Source: Salinisphaera japonica YTM-1
GTDB lineage: Bacteria > Pseudomonadota > Gammaproteobacteria > Nevskiales > Salinisphaeraceae
Assembly (NCBI RefSeq): GCF_003788585.1
Contig: NZ_AYKG01000012.1
Coordinates: forward strand, 1 to 64,000
Length of the DNA stretch: 64,000 nt
Reading direction: 5' to 3'
The notes under the pieces were generated by a model that was not told where the DNA came from, made no database searches, and was given only the letters and a program-made list of their open reading frames with translations. This document shows, piece by piece, positions 1 through 7,781 of this stretch. The translations under genes were made by a program, and so were the position numbers. The stretch's first letter is position 1; each line of letters begins with the position of its first letter.

Positions 1-55
1 TATCAGCCTCAGATCGCTCGGTGAGCCGCTTGGTTTCAGTCGGGCGAGATGGTAT

Positions 56-367
56 CTAGCGCCGATTGGCGTGGTTGACTGCCACTTCGTTGCGATGTGA
101 CTTCGGCGCAGCTGCCATATCGCGACGGGTGGTCGTCGGCTGTACGCCGTCCTGGTAGATCGTCGGCTGAGCGCGCGTATTGGCCATCCGCGATTCACCG
201 ACAGCCGGTGCGCGATCGCGTTGTTCTGACGTGTGGTCGATACGGGTTGTATCCGACTGCACGTGCGTTTGGTAATTGCCGGGCTGCACAGCGGCCTGCG
301 CACTCGTGGCGAGGCCAACGCTGATGATGCCGGCGATGAGCGTGGAAAAGATCAGTTGCTTGTTCAT
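56..367 (-). CDS. Small secreted protein of unknown function
   Basis: Protein of about 103 residues with a clear Sec signal peptide: Lys near the start, a hydrophobic core and an AQA-like cleavage site near residue 25. The mature part is hydrophilic, Arg/Thr/Gln-rich and has no Cys. It holds a degenerate internal repeat: YQTHVQSDTTRID is echoed by YQDGVQPTTTRRD about 40 residues later. Two ATG codons are adjacent. The second is chosen because GGAAGG lies about 6 bases before it. I do not recognise the family. Export to the periplasm is inferred from the signal peptide, and the function is unknown. Confidence 0.6.
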   Translation of the reverse strand: MNKQLIFSTLIAGIISVGLATSAQAAVQPGNYQTHVQSDTTRIDHTSEQRDRAPAVGESRMANTRAQPTIYQDGVQPTTTRRDMAAAPKSHRNEVAVNHANRR

Positions 368-403
368 CATTAACCTTCCGGTATTAGACTTTCGTCGTAT
401 GCA

Positions 404-434
404 TATATAGTGACACCCAATCGGATAAGTTCAA
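404..434 (-). promoter_or_regulatory. Possible sigma-70 promoter for the small secreted protein
   Basis: On the minus strand a TTGAAC (429-434) and a TATATA (404-409) lie upstream of the small secreted protein gene. The spacer is about 19 bases, longer than the ideal 17. The rest of 371-610 shows no gene; it is the divergent upstream region shared with msrB. Confidence 0.35.
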
Positions 435-610
435 GCGATTGCCATAAACTAAATATGAATCGGTTCCATAGCGTCGTGCGATGGACCATGTCCCATTAAG
501 AGACAGCCACCGGACACCCAGGGCCTGTTGCCACAACTCGGCTATCACGGCTTGATTTCATGGTTCCGCGCCGGCATCTACGGAATATTGGTTGTTTACA
601 GACAGGCGTT

Positions 611-1057
611 ATGACGCGTTACACCAAAGATCAGGACACGATCTCTCGTCTATCCGCCGAGCAGTATCGAGTCACTCAGGAAAACGGCACCGAGCGGCCC
701 GGCACCGGTTCTTATCTGGATAACAAGCAGGCCGGCATCTATGTGGATATCGTCTCGGGCGAGCCGCTGTTCGCCTCGAGTGACAAGTACGAGTCCGGCT
801 GTGGCTGGCCGAGTTTCACCAAACCGATCGAGCCGGCCCACGTCGCCGAGCTGAGCGATTCATCGCTTGGCATGACGCGCACCGAAGTACGCTCGACCCA
901 CGGCGACAGCCACCTGGGCCATGTCTTTCCTGACGGCCCGGCTGATCGCGGCGGCTTGCGCTACTGCATCAACTCGGCCTCGCTGCGCTTCGTGGCCAAG
1001 GATGATATGCAGGCCGAGGGCTACGGCGACTATATCGATCAAGTGGAGGACGTATGA
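611..1057 (+). CDS. msrB: Peptide-methionine (R)-S-oxide reductase MsrB
   Basis: Reduces methionine-R-sulfoxide in proteins using thioredoxin, in the cytoplasm. The family signature is plain: SGCGWPSF, then [13 protein letters not shown] and [11 protein letters not shown], which carries the catalytic Cys. The two CxxC pairs that bind zinc in E. coli-type MsrB are absent; the first region reads [10 protein letters not shown] instead, as in zinc-free forms such as the MsrB domain of PilB. The start at the internal ATG (MTRYTKDQ) gives a normal length of 148 residues. The ORF is open upstream to 560, but that extension does not look like protein. Its stop overlaps the msrA start (ATGA), so the two are translationally coupled. 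Confidence 0.93.
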   Translation: MTRYTKDQDTISRLSAEQYRVTQENGTERPGTGSYLDNKQAGIYVDIVSGEPLFASSDKYESGCGWPSFTKPIEPAHVAELSDSSLGMTRTEVRSTHGDSHLGHVFPDGPADRGGLRYCINSASLRFVAKDDMQAEGYGDYIDQVEDV

Positions 1058-1563
1058 GCGAACAACGCGCGATTCTGGCCGGCGGCTGCTTCTGGGGCAT
1101 GCAGGATCTGATCCGCAAGCAGGACGGCGTACTGGCCACCCGCGTGGGTTATTCCGGTGGCACGATGAAGCACCCGTGCTATCGCGATCACGGCCATCAT
1201 GCCGAGGCCATCGAGATCGTCTACGACGATGCCCGCATGAGCTATCGGCGTCTGCTGGAATTCTTTTTCCAGATTCATGACCCAACGACGAAGAACCGAC
1301 AAGGCAACGACCGGGGCGAGTCGTATCGCTCGGCGATCTATTATCTAAGCGATGACCAGAAAGCCGTGGCTAAGGAGACGATCGCCGACGTCGAGGCCTC
1401 CGGGCTTTGGCCGGGCAAGGTCGTGACCGAGGTGGCCCCGGCCGGCGAGTTCTGGGAAGCCGAGGATTATCACCAGGATTATCTGGAGCGCATCCCGCAC
1501 GGCTACACCTGTCATTTCCCGCGCAAGGATTGGGTGCTGCCCCGGCGTACCGAAAACGCCTGA
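1054..1563 (+). CDS. msrA: Peptide-methionine (S)-S-oxide reductase MsrA
   Basis: Reduces methionine-S-sulfoxide and so complements MsrB on the other stereoisomer. It has 169 residues. The catalytic Cys lies in [10 protein letters not shown] near residue 11. The residue after GCFWGM is Gln where many MsrA have Glu, a variant I recall in a subgroup. YSGG and the EDYHQDYLE segment are also typical of the family. It overlaps msrB by 4 bases and is followed 22 bases later by a strong hairpin terminator, so msrBA is a compact two-gene oxidative-damage repair operon. Confidence 0.93.
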   Translation: MSEQRAILAGGCFWGMQDLIRKQDGVLATRVGYSGGTMKHPCYRDHGHHAEAIEIVYDDARMSYRRLLEFFFQIHDPTTKNRQGNDRGESYRSAIYYLSDDQKAVAKETIADVEASGLWPGKVVTEVAPAGEFWEAEDYHQDYLERIPHGYTCHFPRKDWVLPRRTENA

Positions 1564-1585
1564 TCGGTAATTGATGGCGAACACG

Positions 1586-1616
1586 AAAAAGCCGGCGTCC
1601 AGGCGCCGGCTTTTTT
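1586..1616. terminator. Bidirectional intrinsic terminator
   Basis: A GCCGGCG / CGCCGGC stem (1591-1597, 1604-1610) with a 6-base loop is flanked by AAAAA on the left and TTTTTT on the right. It can therefore end msrBA on the plus strand and the binding-protein gene on the minus strand. Confidence 0.9.
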
Positions 1617-1637
1617 GATGCTGCTGTCAGACCAGAC

Positions 1638-2597
1638 CTACTCAGCCATCGCTTTCTTTAACGCCGCGAGTGCCTGGGTCTTGCCATCGGCGGTGGTCAC
1701 GCCGTCGAGCCACTGAGCCACCCGGTCCATATGACCGGTAATCCAGCGGCGCGCCACGTCGTCGGCCGATTGCTTGTCGTAGCCATAGTCGTAGATCCAC
1801 TGGCTCTGAATCTTGGACGGCACGATCATCTGCTCCAGAAACCGCGTGGCGTTGGGATTGGCTTTGGCATAGGCCGGGTTGATGGCTGTCCACACCGACG
1901 AGCCGCCGCCCCATATCTCTTTCGGATCCTCGAGATAACGCAAGTCATACTTGATGTTCATCCAGTGCGGTTTCCAGCCCAGAAACACGATCCAGCGCTT
2001 GTCGTCGATCGCCCGGCCGGCCTCGGCCAGCATCGCGGCGGTACTGGAAGCTCGCAAATCCCAATCGCCCAGGTCATAGACATTGTCGTCGATGGCGTTC
2101 TGAACGATCTGATTGCCATCGTTGCCGGCCTCGATACCATAGATCCGGTGATCGAACCTCTCGGCCCGGGCATTCAGATCACCGATGCTGTGAATCCCGG
2201 CGTCCCAGACATAACCCGGCACGACGAGATCGTACTGGGCATCGGGCACGTTCTTGACCAGCAGATCGATCTTGCCGGCATCCACCAGCGGCTGCACCGT
2301 GGATTTCTGGGTCGGCATCCAGATGCCCAGATCGGCATCGATATCCCCGCGGACCACGCCCTGGAGCGCGATCGTCCAGCTGGCGTTGGTCAAATCAGTC
2401 TCGTAACCGATCGCCTCCAACACGGTCTGGGCGACCGTGGTCTTGACCGTTACGCCGGGCCACGGCGCCGAGGCAAAACGCACGGTTTGCGTGCTGTCGG
2501 CCCCCGTCTGCGCCTGGGCCGGGCCGGCCGCAAGGCCCAACGCCAGAACCGCCACGCCAGCTGTAACCATCAAGCTGCGTCGTAATTGATTGAACAT
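1638..2597 (-). CDS. Glycine betaine/choline-type ABC substrate-binding protein (OpuAC/ProX family)
   Basis: Periplasmic solute-binding protein of about 319 residues. It has a signal peptide (RRSLMVTAGVAVLALGLA, cut after AQA). The mature start, VRFASAPWPGVTVKT, and features such as LGIWMPTQ, IYGIEAGNDGNQ, FLGWKPHWMN and the C-terminal AQWLDGV are those of the OpuAC family that binds glycine betaine, choline or proline betaine through Trp/Tyr cages. The start at MFNQL is chosen because GGGGGAG precedes it by about 7 bases. No permease or ATPase gene is adjacent, so it is an orphan binding subunit here. A role in osmoprotection is inferred from the family. Confidence 0.85.
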   Translation of the reverse strand: MFNQLRRSLMVTAGVAVLALGLAAGPAQAQTGADSTQTVRFASAPWPGVTVKTTVAQTVLEAIGYETDLTNASWTIALQGVVRGDIDADLGIWMPTQKSTVQPLVDAGKIDLLVKNVPDAQYDLVVPGYVWDAGIHSIGDLNARAERFDHRIYGIEAGNDGNQIVQNAIDDNVYDLGDWDLRASSTAAMLAEAGRAIDDKRWIVFLGWKPHWMNIKYDLRYLEDPKEIWGGGSSVWTAINPAYAKANPNATRFLEQMIVPSKIQSQWIYDYGYDKQSADDVARRWITGHMDRVAQWLDGVTTADGKTQALAALKKAMAE

Positions 2598-2782
2598 ATC
2601 GTCTCCCCCGTAAATCAATGGTTGGCACCCCGCGCCAACGCGGCGCTGGTATGAAACCTCAACACGCCCTAAATCATACGCAAGGTCGATCGCGTTTGGC
2701 GCGCATCATGCATCGACATGAGCGTTGGCAACACGCTGGCTTACGAGCGCATCTGGCGTCATAGCTTCAACCCGCATGACAC

Positions 2783-3164
2783 ATGAATATCGTAAAAGCC
2801 GGCGCCGTCGGCCGTGTTCTTGTATGCCCTGGGCTTGCCACCCACGCCGCTGGCACTGGTGCTGCACTTCGGCGTGGGCTTTGTCGGCGCGGCCGTGCTC
2901 TATCTGCTGTTCGGGCGCGGCATCAATCCGCTCAACGGCATTGGCCTGGCACTGGTGCAATGGCTGTTGTTGATGGTCGTGGCCGGCCCGAGCATTGGCC
3001 TGGGCTTTTTCGGTTTCGGCGCCCCGGGCCACGCACTATCGGCCGAGGCCCCGTTGCTTCTCGGCCAGACCATCAAATATCTCGTGCTCACATTCGTGCT
3101 GCACGTCATCTACGGCGGCCTCAACGGCACCTTGATTGCCCGCTGGCTTGGCGCGGCCTGCTAA
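2783..3164 (+). pseudogene. DUF6789-like small membrane protein gene, apparently frameshifted near its 5' end
   Basis: The frame 2814-3164 encodes 116 very hydrophobic residues with about three membrane helices. It has the layout LHFGVGF, GIGLALVQWLLLMVV, LHVIYGGLNGTL that I associate with the DUF6789 family. It has only a GTG start and no first helix. In another frame just upstream, ATG at 2783 begins MNIVKAGAVG, which looks like the proper N-terminus. The two frames meet near 2811, consistent with a small deletion removing most of helix 1. It could still be made from the GTG. It overlaps the convergent deacetylase gene by 4 bases. Confidence 0.45.
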
Positions 3165-4051
3165 CCAGGGCACACACCGGCGTAGTGGTCGGCGATCGCC
3201 CCGGCGGTGGTCAACCAGATATCGTCTCGATGCGCGGCGATATGGCTCAGCGCGCGTCGCAGGCTGCGAATGCGAAACGGCTGGCCCATGATGTAGGGAT
3301 GCAGCGCGATGCCCATGACCAGCGATTGGCGCTTCGATTGCGCCAGCATTTCATCGAATTGATCGACGATACGTGCCTCGAATTCACGATGATCGCCGCG
3401 GTGCGGCACGATCGCCGGGATATCGTTGATCTCCTGCGGATAAGGCACTGACAGGATCGAGCCATTGCCACGGGTGGCCATCCACACCGGCTGGTCGTCA
3501 TGGGCCCAATCCATGTGATAGACAAAGCCGGCCTCGGCCAGCAGGTCCGGGGTGCGCGCGCTCTGGGCGATCCACGGCCCCAGCCAACCCACCGGCCGCT
3601 CGCCGAACACATCCAGCAAGTGATCGCGTGATTCAGCGATGAGCGCGGCCTCGCCGGCCTCGTCGAACTCGTTCTGGGATTCGCTATTGGTGCGGCCGTG
3701 GGCGATCAACTCACTCGACAGCCGCGCGCGATAGGCCTGGATCAGTTCCGGGCAGTAATCGGCGATCGTGGAATTGACGATCAGCCCGACCGGAAACCCG
3801 AGTGACTCGAACATCTCCAGCATGCGCCAGGCCCCCACGCGGTTGCCGTAATCGCGCCAGGCATAGTTGAGCACGTCCGGCTCGTGCCGGCCGGGCACCA
3901 GCGCGGGGCCATAACCGTGGCCGAAGTGGAAATGCTCGAAGTTCAGGCCGATGTGTACGGCCAGGCGCTTGCCCTCGGGCCATTCGAAATCGGGCCGCTC
4001 CGTGATCGGGCGATAGGGATAACGATGATGATGATCCAGTTCGAGTGTCAT
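3161..4051 (-). CDS. Polysaccharide deacetylase-family protein (PuuE/allantoinase-like subgroup)
   Basis: Cytoplasmic protein of 296 residues without a signal peptide. The pattern AVHIGLNFEHF, DVLNYAWRDYGNRVG, IAHGRTNS, GWLGPWIAQSARTPDLLAEAGF, HMDWAHDDQP and ALHPYIMGQPFRIR is that of NodB-fold hydrolases related to PuuE. These act on small amides or sugars rather than cell wall polymers. His residues in HGRTNS and ALHP are candidate metal ligands, while the canonical NodB DD motif is replaced by NFEHF. Its substrate cannot be told from sequence. It faces the DNA ligase gene head to head, with about 80 bases between the two starts. Confidence 0.8.
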   Translation of the reverse strand: MTLELDHHHRYPYRPITERPDFEWPEGKRLAVHIGLNFEHFHFGHGYGPALVPGRHEPDVLNYAWRDYGNRVGAWRMLEMFESLGFPVGLIVNSTIADYCPELIQAYRARLSSELIAHGRTNSESQNEFDEAGEAALIAESRDHLLDVFGERPVGWLGPWIAQSARTPDLLAEAGFVYHMDWAHDDQPVWMATRGNGSILSVPYPQEINDIPAIVPHRGDHREFEARIVDQFDEMLAQSKRQSLVMGIALHPYIMGQPFRIRSLRRALSHIAAHRDDIWLTTAGAIADHYAGVCPG

Positions 4052-4130
4052 GACTGGGGTCTACAGGTGTTTACTGTTCAGTCTATTCGATAGGATCGAG
4101 ACAACGAAGCGATCGATTGGGGGATCGACA

Positions 4131-5012
4131 ATGCGCCGTACTTGGCATGGTCTACACGGGCTATTCTGGATAACGCTTGCGCTCGTTGTCTCTGCCCAGG
4201 CCCGGGCTGCCCCGCCACCCGAAGTCGCGCTGGCCGACGTCTACGACGAAAGCCTGGATGTCTCGAAATACTGGGTGTCCGAGAAATACGACGGGGTCCG
4301 GGGCTACTGGGACGGCGACACGATGCGCACCCGCGCCGGCACGGTGATCGATCTGCCGGCCTGGTTCACCGCGGGCTGGCCCGAGCGGGCACTCGACGGT
4401 GAGTTGTGGGCCGGACGCGGGCACTTTTCGATCGCCTCGGCGATCGTACGTACCGCCGAGCCGGATGATGCGGCCTGGCGTGACGTGAGTTATCAGGTTT
4501 TCGATCTGCCCGAGCACACAGGCGACTTTACTGCCCGCCAGATAGCGCTCGCGCGTCTGATCACGCGTATCGACCAGCCGTGGGTACGCCACGTGAAGCA
4601 GACACGGGTGGGCGATAAGCAAGCGCTCATGGCGCGTCTGGATCGTATCGTGGCCCGGGGCGGCGAAGGGCTGATTCTGCGCCGCGCCGATCGGGGCTAT
4701 GTCGCCGGCCGGCATGCGGGGCTGATCAAACTCAAGCCTTTCCAAGACGCTGAAGCCATGGTCGTTGGCATCAACCCGGGCAGCGGCCGGCTGGCCGGGT
4801 TGATGGGCTCTCTCGATGTCAGAACACCCGGCGGGCGTACGTTTGCCATCGGCACGGGCTTCACCGACGACCAGCGCGCCGACCCGCCGGCCATCGGCGA
4901 CTGGATCACCTACGGCTTCAGTGGCCGTACGGCCACGGGCCTGCCCCGGTTCGCACGATTTCTGCACCGACGCCCGGGCGGCCCGCCGCCAGAGGTCAGC
5001 GACGCTGACTAG
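4131..5012 (+). CDS. Exported ATP-dependent DNA ligase (LigE-like minimal ligase)
   Basis: Seals nicks in DNA with ATP. The nucleotidyltransferase motif I is EKYDGVRGYWDG, whose Lys carries AMP. LDGELW (motif III), EGLILR (motif IV) and LIKLKPF (motif V) follow, then a small OB domain of about 80 residues (GSLDVRTPGG, DWITYGFSG). The whole protein is only 293 residues. The start at MRRTWHG gives a signal peptide cleaved after ARA, so the enzyme is predicted to be periplasmic, as in Neisseria and Haemophilus Lig E. GGGGGA lies just before the start. A role in extracellular DNA or competence is inference. Confidence 0.88.
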   Translation: MRRTWHGLHGLFWITLALVVSAQARAAPPPEVALADVYDESLDVSKYWVSEKYDGVRGYWDGDTMRTRAGTVIDLPAWFTAGWPERALDGELWAGRGHFSIASAIVRTAEPDDAAWRDVSYQVFDLPEHTGDFTARQIALARLITRIDQPWVRHVKQTRVGDKQALMARLDRIVARGGEGLILRRADRGYVAGRHAGLIKLKPFQDAEAMVVGINPGSGRLAGLMGSLDVRTPGGRTFAIGTGFTDDQRADPPAIGDWITYGFSGRTATGLPRFARFLHRRPGGPPPEVSDAD

Positions 5013-5311
5013 ATCTGTATCTCGAAGCCCTCGAACTGCGGCGGGCCCAGATACATCTCGCGCGAGCCGCCAGCCCCGGCGTGTGCCTTGCGAAACGCCT
5101 CGGACTGGGTCCAGGCCGTGAACGCATCCTTGGATTCCCAGGTGGTGTGGGAAACGAAAAGCGTGTGCTCATCGGTGGTCGGGCCCTGGAGCATATTGAA
5201 CTGCTTGAAACCGGGCACGCCGTCCAGATGCGAATCCCGATTGCGCCAGACCTCTAGAAACTCGGCCTCGTGGCCAGGGCGGATACGGAACCGATTCATG
5301 GCGATATACAT
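5009..5311 (-). CDS. IsdG/HmoA-like antibiotic biosynthesis monooxygenase (probable heme-degrading)
   Basis: ABM-fold protein of 100 residues. The spacing of Asn6, Trp67 and His77 matches the Asn/Trp/His triad of IsdG-type heme oxygenases almost exactly, which argues for heme breakdown rather than quinone chemistry. Other ABM features are FRIRPGHEAEFLEVW and the GVPGF turn. It is monocistronic. Its 3' end overlaps the convergent ligase gene by 4 bases and it diverges from the AEC transporter gene. No iron-box operator was recognised. Activity is inferred from family motifs. Confidence 0.78.
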   Translation of the reverse strand: MYIAMNRFRIRPGHEAEFLEVWRNRDSHLDGVPGFKQFNMLQGPTTDEHTLFVSHTTWESKDAFTAWTQSEAFRKAHAGAGGSREMYLGPPQFEGFEIQI

Positions 5312-5426
5312 ACAGCGATAGCGGGTTTGAGAATCACGCGGTCAGTGTAACGGAGGCGCATCGGAACCGGTTCCACCGTACAATACGCGCCCCGGTCCTG
5401 TGCGAGGGCTTGCTAGAGGGTTCGAC

Positions 5427-6299
5427 GTGCTGCTTCGTATTCTCGAGATCATCGTGCCGGTGTTCGGCGTTATTGCTGTCGGCTTCGTCTATGGCCGGCT
5501 GCGAGCCCCGGACGTGCGCGAGGCCAACGCGCTCAACATCACGATCTTCACGCCGGCACTGATCTTCTATGCGCTGACCGAGGAGGCAGGCGGGCGCCTG
5601 CCGCTGGGCATGGCCGCGTTCGCAGCCGCCATCGTGGTTTTTGGTGCCGGGGCCGTGGGCCTGGCCTGGGCTCGTCTGACAAAACGACGGGCCGCGGTCT
5701 ATGTGCCACCGCTGATGTTTCCCAACTGCGGCAATCTGGGCCTGCCGCTCGCCCACCTGGCCTTCGGCGCCGAGGGTCTGGCCCTGATGGTCGTGCTCAT
5801 GGTGGTGGAAAACACCTTGCAGTTCACATTGGGGCTATGGATTCTGGGCGAACGCATGTCGCCCAAGCGCCTGGCGACCAACCCGATGATTCTGGCCACC
5901 GTGGCCGGCCTTGTCTGCATGATGGCCGGCTGGCATGCGCCCGACATGATCCAGCCCGCCATCAAGATGCTGGGCGAGGTATCCATTCCATTGATGCTCG
6001 TCGCACTCGGCGTGCGCCTGTCCGCCGGGGCCAAGGGCCAGTGGCAAGCGGGGCTGGTCGGCGGACTGGCCGCACCGATCGCCGGCCTGGTCATCGCCTT
6101 GCCCTTCGTCTGGCTGGTTGAACCCGCGCCCACGCTGACGGCACTCATCATCATCTTCGGCGTCATGCCGCCAGCGGTGCTCAACTACATGCTGGCCGAG
6201 CAATACGATGTCGACCCGCCCCAGGTCGCCGCCATCGTGGCGGTGGGCCACGTCATCGCTCTTGTGACGATTCCGCTGACCTTGGGATTCGTTCTTTAA
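5427..6299 (+). CDS. AEC-family transporter (auxin efflux carrier fold)
   Basis: Integral membrane protein of about 290 residues with roughly ten helices in two repeats. NALNITIFTPALIF in the first half and MPPAVLNYMLAEQYD in the second are the family's crossover motifs. Bacterial members move organic acids such as malate or malonate; the substrate here is unknown. GTG at 5427 is chosen because AGAGGG lies about 8 bases upstream; an upstream GTG at 5400 is the alternative. TACAAT at 5380-5385 could be its -10 box. The last codons and stop (TTCGTTCTTTAAGG) are echoed several times in the repeat cluster that follows. Confidence 0.85.
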   Translation: MLLRILEIIVPVFGVIAVGFVYGRLRAPDVREANALNITIFTPALIFYALTEEAGGRLPLGMAAFAAAIVVFGAGAVGLAWARLTKRRAAVYVPPLMFPNCGNLGLPLAHLAFGAEGLALMVVLMVVENTLQFTLGLWILGERMSPKRLATNPMILATVAGLVCMMAGWHAPDMIQPAIKMLGEVSIPLMLVALGVRLSAGAKGQWQAGLVGGLAAPIAGLVIALPFVWLVEPAPTLTALIIIFGVMPPAVLNYMLAEQYDVDPPQVAAIVAVGHVIALVTIPLTLGFVL

Positions 6300-7045
6300 G
6301 GGCTGTTGGTCCGCAAATGAACGCGAATTACCGCGAATGGCGAATTGGGTTGTTGGCGCTATAGGCTTGAGGCGCCGCTGCCTTTTTTGGCTTCGTTCTT
6401 TAAGGCTATCCGCAGATGGACACAGATTACGCAGATGGCGGATAGCGTCGGGTGGTGTTGATCACTCAAGGCGCCACGATTTTAAGGGCTGCGGTCCTTG
6501 GAGACAGTCCGCTAATGGGCGCGAATAAGCGCGAATGGCGGGCTGGTTCGTTGGCGCTATCCGCTCGGGGCGTTGCTGCTTTTTCTCGGCTTCGTTCTTT
6601 AAGGCTATCCGCAGATAGACGCCGATTGCGCAGATGTGGGCTTGGTGGGCCGTTTGGATTACCGGCTAGATGCATGGCCGAATATTCAGGGCAGGCGCTT
6701 TTCCCTAAATCGTGTTCAAAGAACAAAGAACAAAGAACAAAGACAGCAGGATTGGCGGCGCCCGAATCGGTCAACACCATTTTTAATCGACCGCCAATCT
6801 GCGTAATCGGTGAAATCTGCGGATAACTCCACAAGGAAGACAGCCATCAAAAGGCGTGGCGCCCGGAGCCACAAACGCTGCCGAGTCCTATCCGCCATCA
6901 TCTGCGTCTTCGGCGTCCATCTGCGGATAGCCTTAAAGAACGAAGCCCCGAGAGCAGTGGCGCCCCGGCCACTAACCGCCCCAGAAACAGCCCGCCATTT
7001 GCGCTTATTCGCGTCCATTTGCGGACTGACTTCAAGAAACAAAGC
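6300..7045. repeat. Inverted cluster of seven CGCAGAT/CGCGAAT repeat elements between convergent genes
   Basis: No gene is credible here. Four sense copies lie at about 6311-6346, 6407-6443, 6508-6541 and 6606-6640. Three inverted copies lie at about 6791-6826, 6889-6930 and 6991-7026. Each has three units of the form CGC(A/G)(A/G)AT about 10 bases apart and ends in GGCGG. A 32-base segment at 6389-6420 is a perfect inverted match to 6916-6947, and 29 bases of it recur directly at 6588-6616. A short tandem array of CAAAGAA (about 3.7 units) lies at 6717-6744. Confidence 0.85.
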
Positions 7046-7657
7046 CTATGAATTGCGCGCGTGGATCAGGGTCCAGTAGCCGAAGGCGTTGACGTTCTGG
7101 GTATCGATGACTTCGAGATCAGCCATGGCCAGAAAATCGTCCAGCGGGAAGGAGGGACGAAAGCCCACGAGCTTGGACAGTGGCGAAGCCAGACGTTCGA
7201 GCTTGGCCATGGGGCCTTTCTGGCTGAAGTGGTTGACGATGAACAGCTCGCCGCCCGGCTTGCAGACGCGCTTCATTTCATCGACCACTTTCTTCGGGTC
7301 GGGTGCAACCGATACCACGTACATAGCAACGACTTTATCGAAGCTGTCGTCCGGGTAATCAACGGCTTGAGCGTCCATTTCGGTAAGCGTGATGCGACTG
7401 CGCTGTTCCTCGCTCAAACGCTCGCGCGCGTGCTCAAGCATGTCCGGCGACACGTCGATGCCAACGACTTCCACGCCTTCGGCGTATTGCGTCAGCGACA
7501 GCCCGGTGCCAACACCGACCTCGAGCACTCGATCGCCGGCCTGACAGCCCATCTTTTCGATCGCGACTTGGCGTCCCTGCTCGAACACCGGACCGAAGAA
7601 TCGATCGTAGGTGCCAGACAGGCGGCGATAGGCAGTGACGACTGAACGTTCATCCAT
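7046..7657 (-). CDS. Class I SAM methyltransferase, phosphatidylethanolamine N-methyltransferase (PmtA)-like
   Basis: Soluble protein of 203 residues. Motif I is VLEVGVGTGLSL, followed by VVGIDVSPDMLEHAR, then the post-motifs VVAMYVVSVAPDPKKVVDEM and CKPGGELFIVNHF. The N-terminus (VVTAYRRLSGTYDRFFGPVFEQGR) and overall length resemble Rhodobacter-type PmtA, which methylates phosphatidylethanolamine towards phosphatidylcholine. UbiE-like quinone methylation is the alternative. The ORF extends to 7750, but that extension runs through the aconitase terminator, so ATG at 7657 (MDERSV) is preferred. Its 3' end faces the repeat cluster. Confidence 0.75.
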   Translation of the reverse strand: MDERSVVTAYRRLSGTYDRFFGPVFEQGRQVAIEKMGCQAGDRVLEVGVGTGLSLTQYAEGVEVVGIDVSPDMLEHARERLSEEQRSRITLTEMDAQAVDYPDDSFDKVVAMYVVSVAPDPKKVVDEMKRVCKPGGELFIVNHFSQKGPMAKLERLASPLSKLVGFRPSFPLDDFLAMADLEVIDTQNVNAFGYWTLIHARNS

Positions 7658-7722
7658 GAGACGTACCGGAAGCAGGCTAGAACGGTGCAGCGCGAAAGGA
7701 TACGCCGAACCGTCGTGTCTTA

Positions 7723-7761
7723 CAAAAACGGCCGCACCGTGATGCGACACGGTGCGGCCGT
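7723..7761 (-). terminator. Intrinsic terminator of the aconitase gene
   Basis: A 14-base GC-rich inverted repeat, ACGGCCGCACCGTG with its complement at 7748-7761, has a 6-base loop. On the minus strand it is followed by TTTTTG. It lies about 20 bases past the aconitase stop. Confidence 0.88.
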
Positions 7762-7781
7762 CAGGACACGCCTTGCGATGG

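Noticed and set aside
6717-6744. Tandem CAAAGAA units considered as a CRISPR or regulatory array
   Set aside because: Only about 3.7 seven-base units with no spacers; a simple tandem repeat.
6300-7045. Small frames within the repeat cluster (60-120 codons)
   Set aside because: They arise from the repeats themselves, occur in both orientations, and lack ribosome sites and family features.
7658-7750. Upstream extension of the methyltransferase gene to 7750
   Set aside because: The extra codons run through the aconitase terminator hairpin, and the family start fits ATG at 7657.
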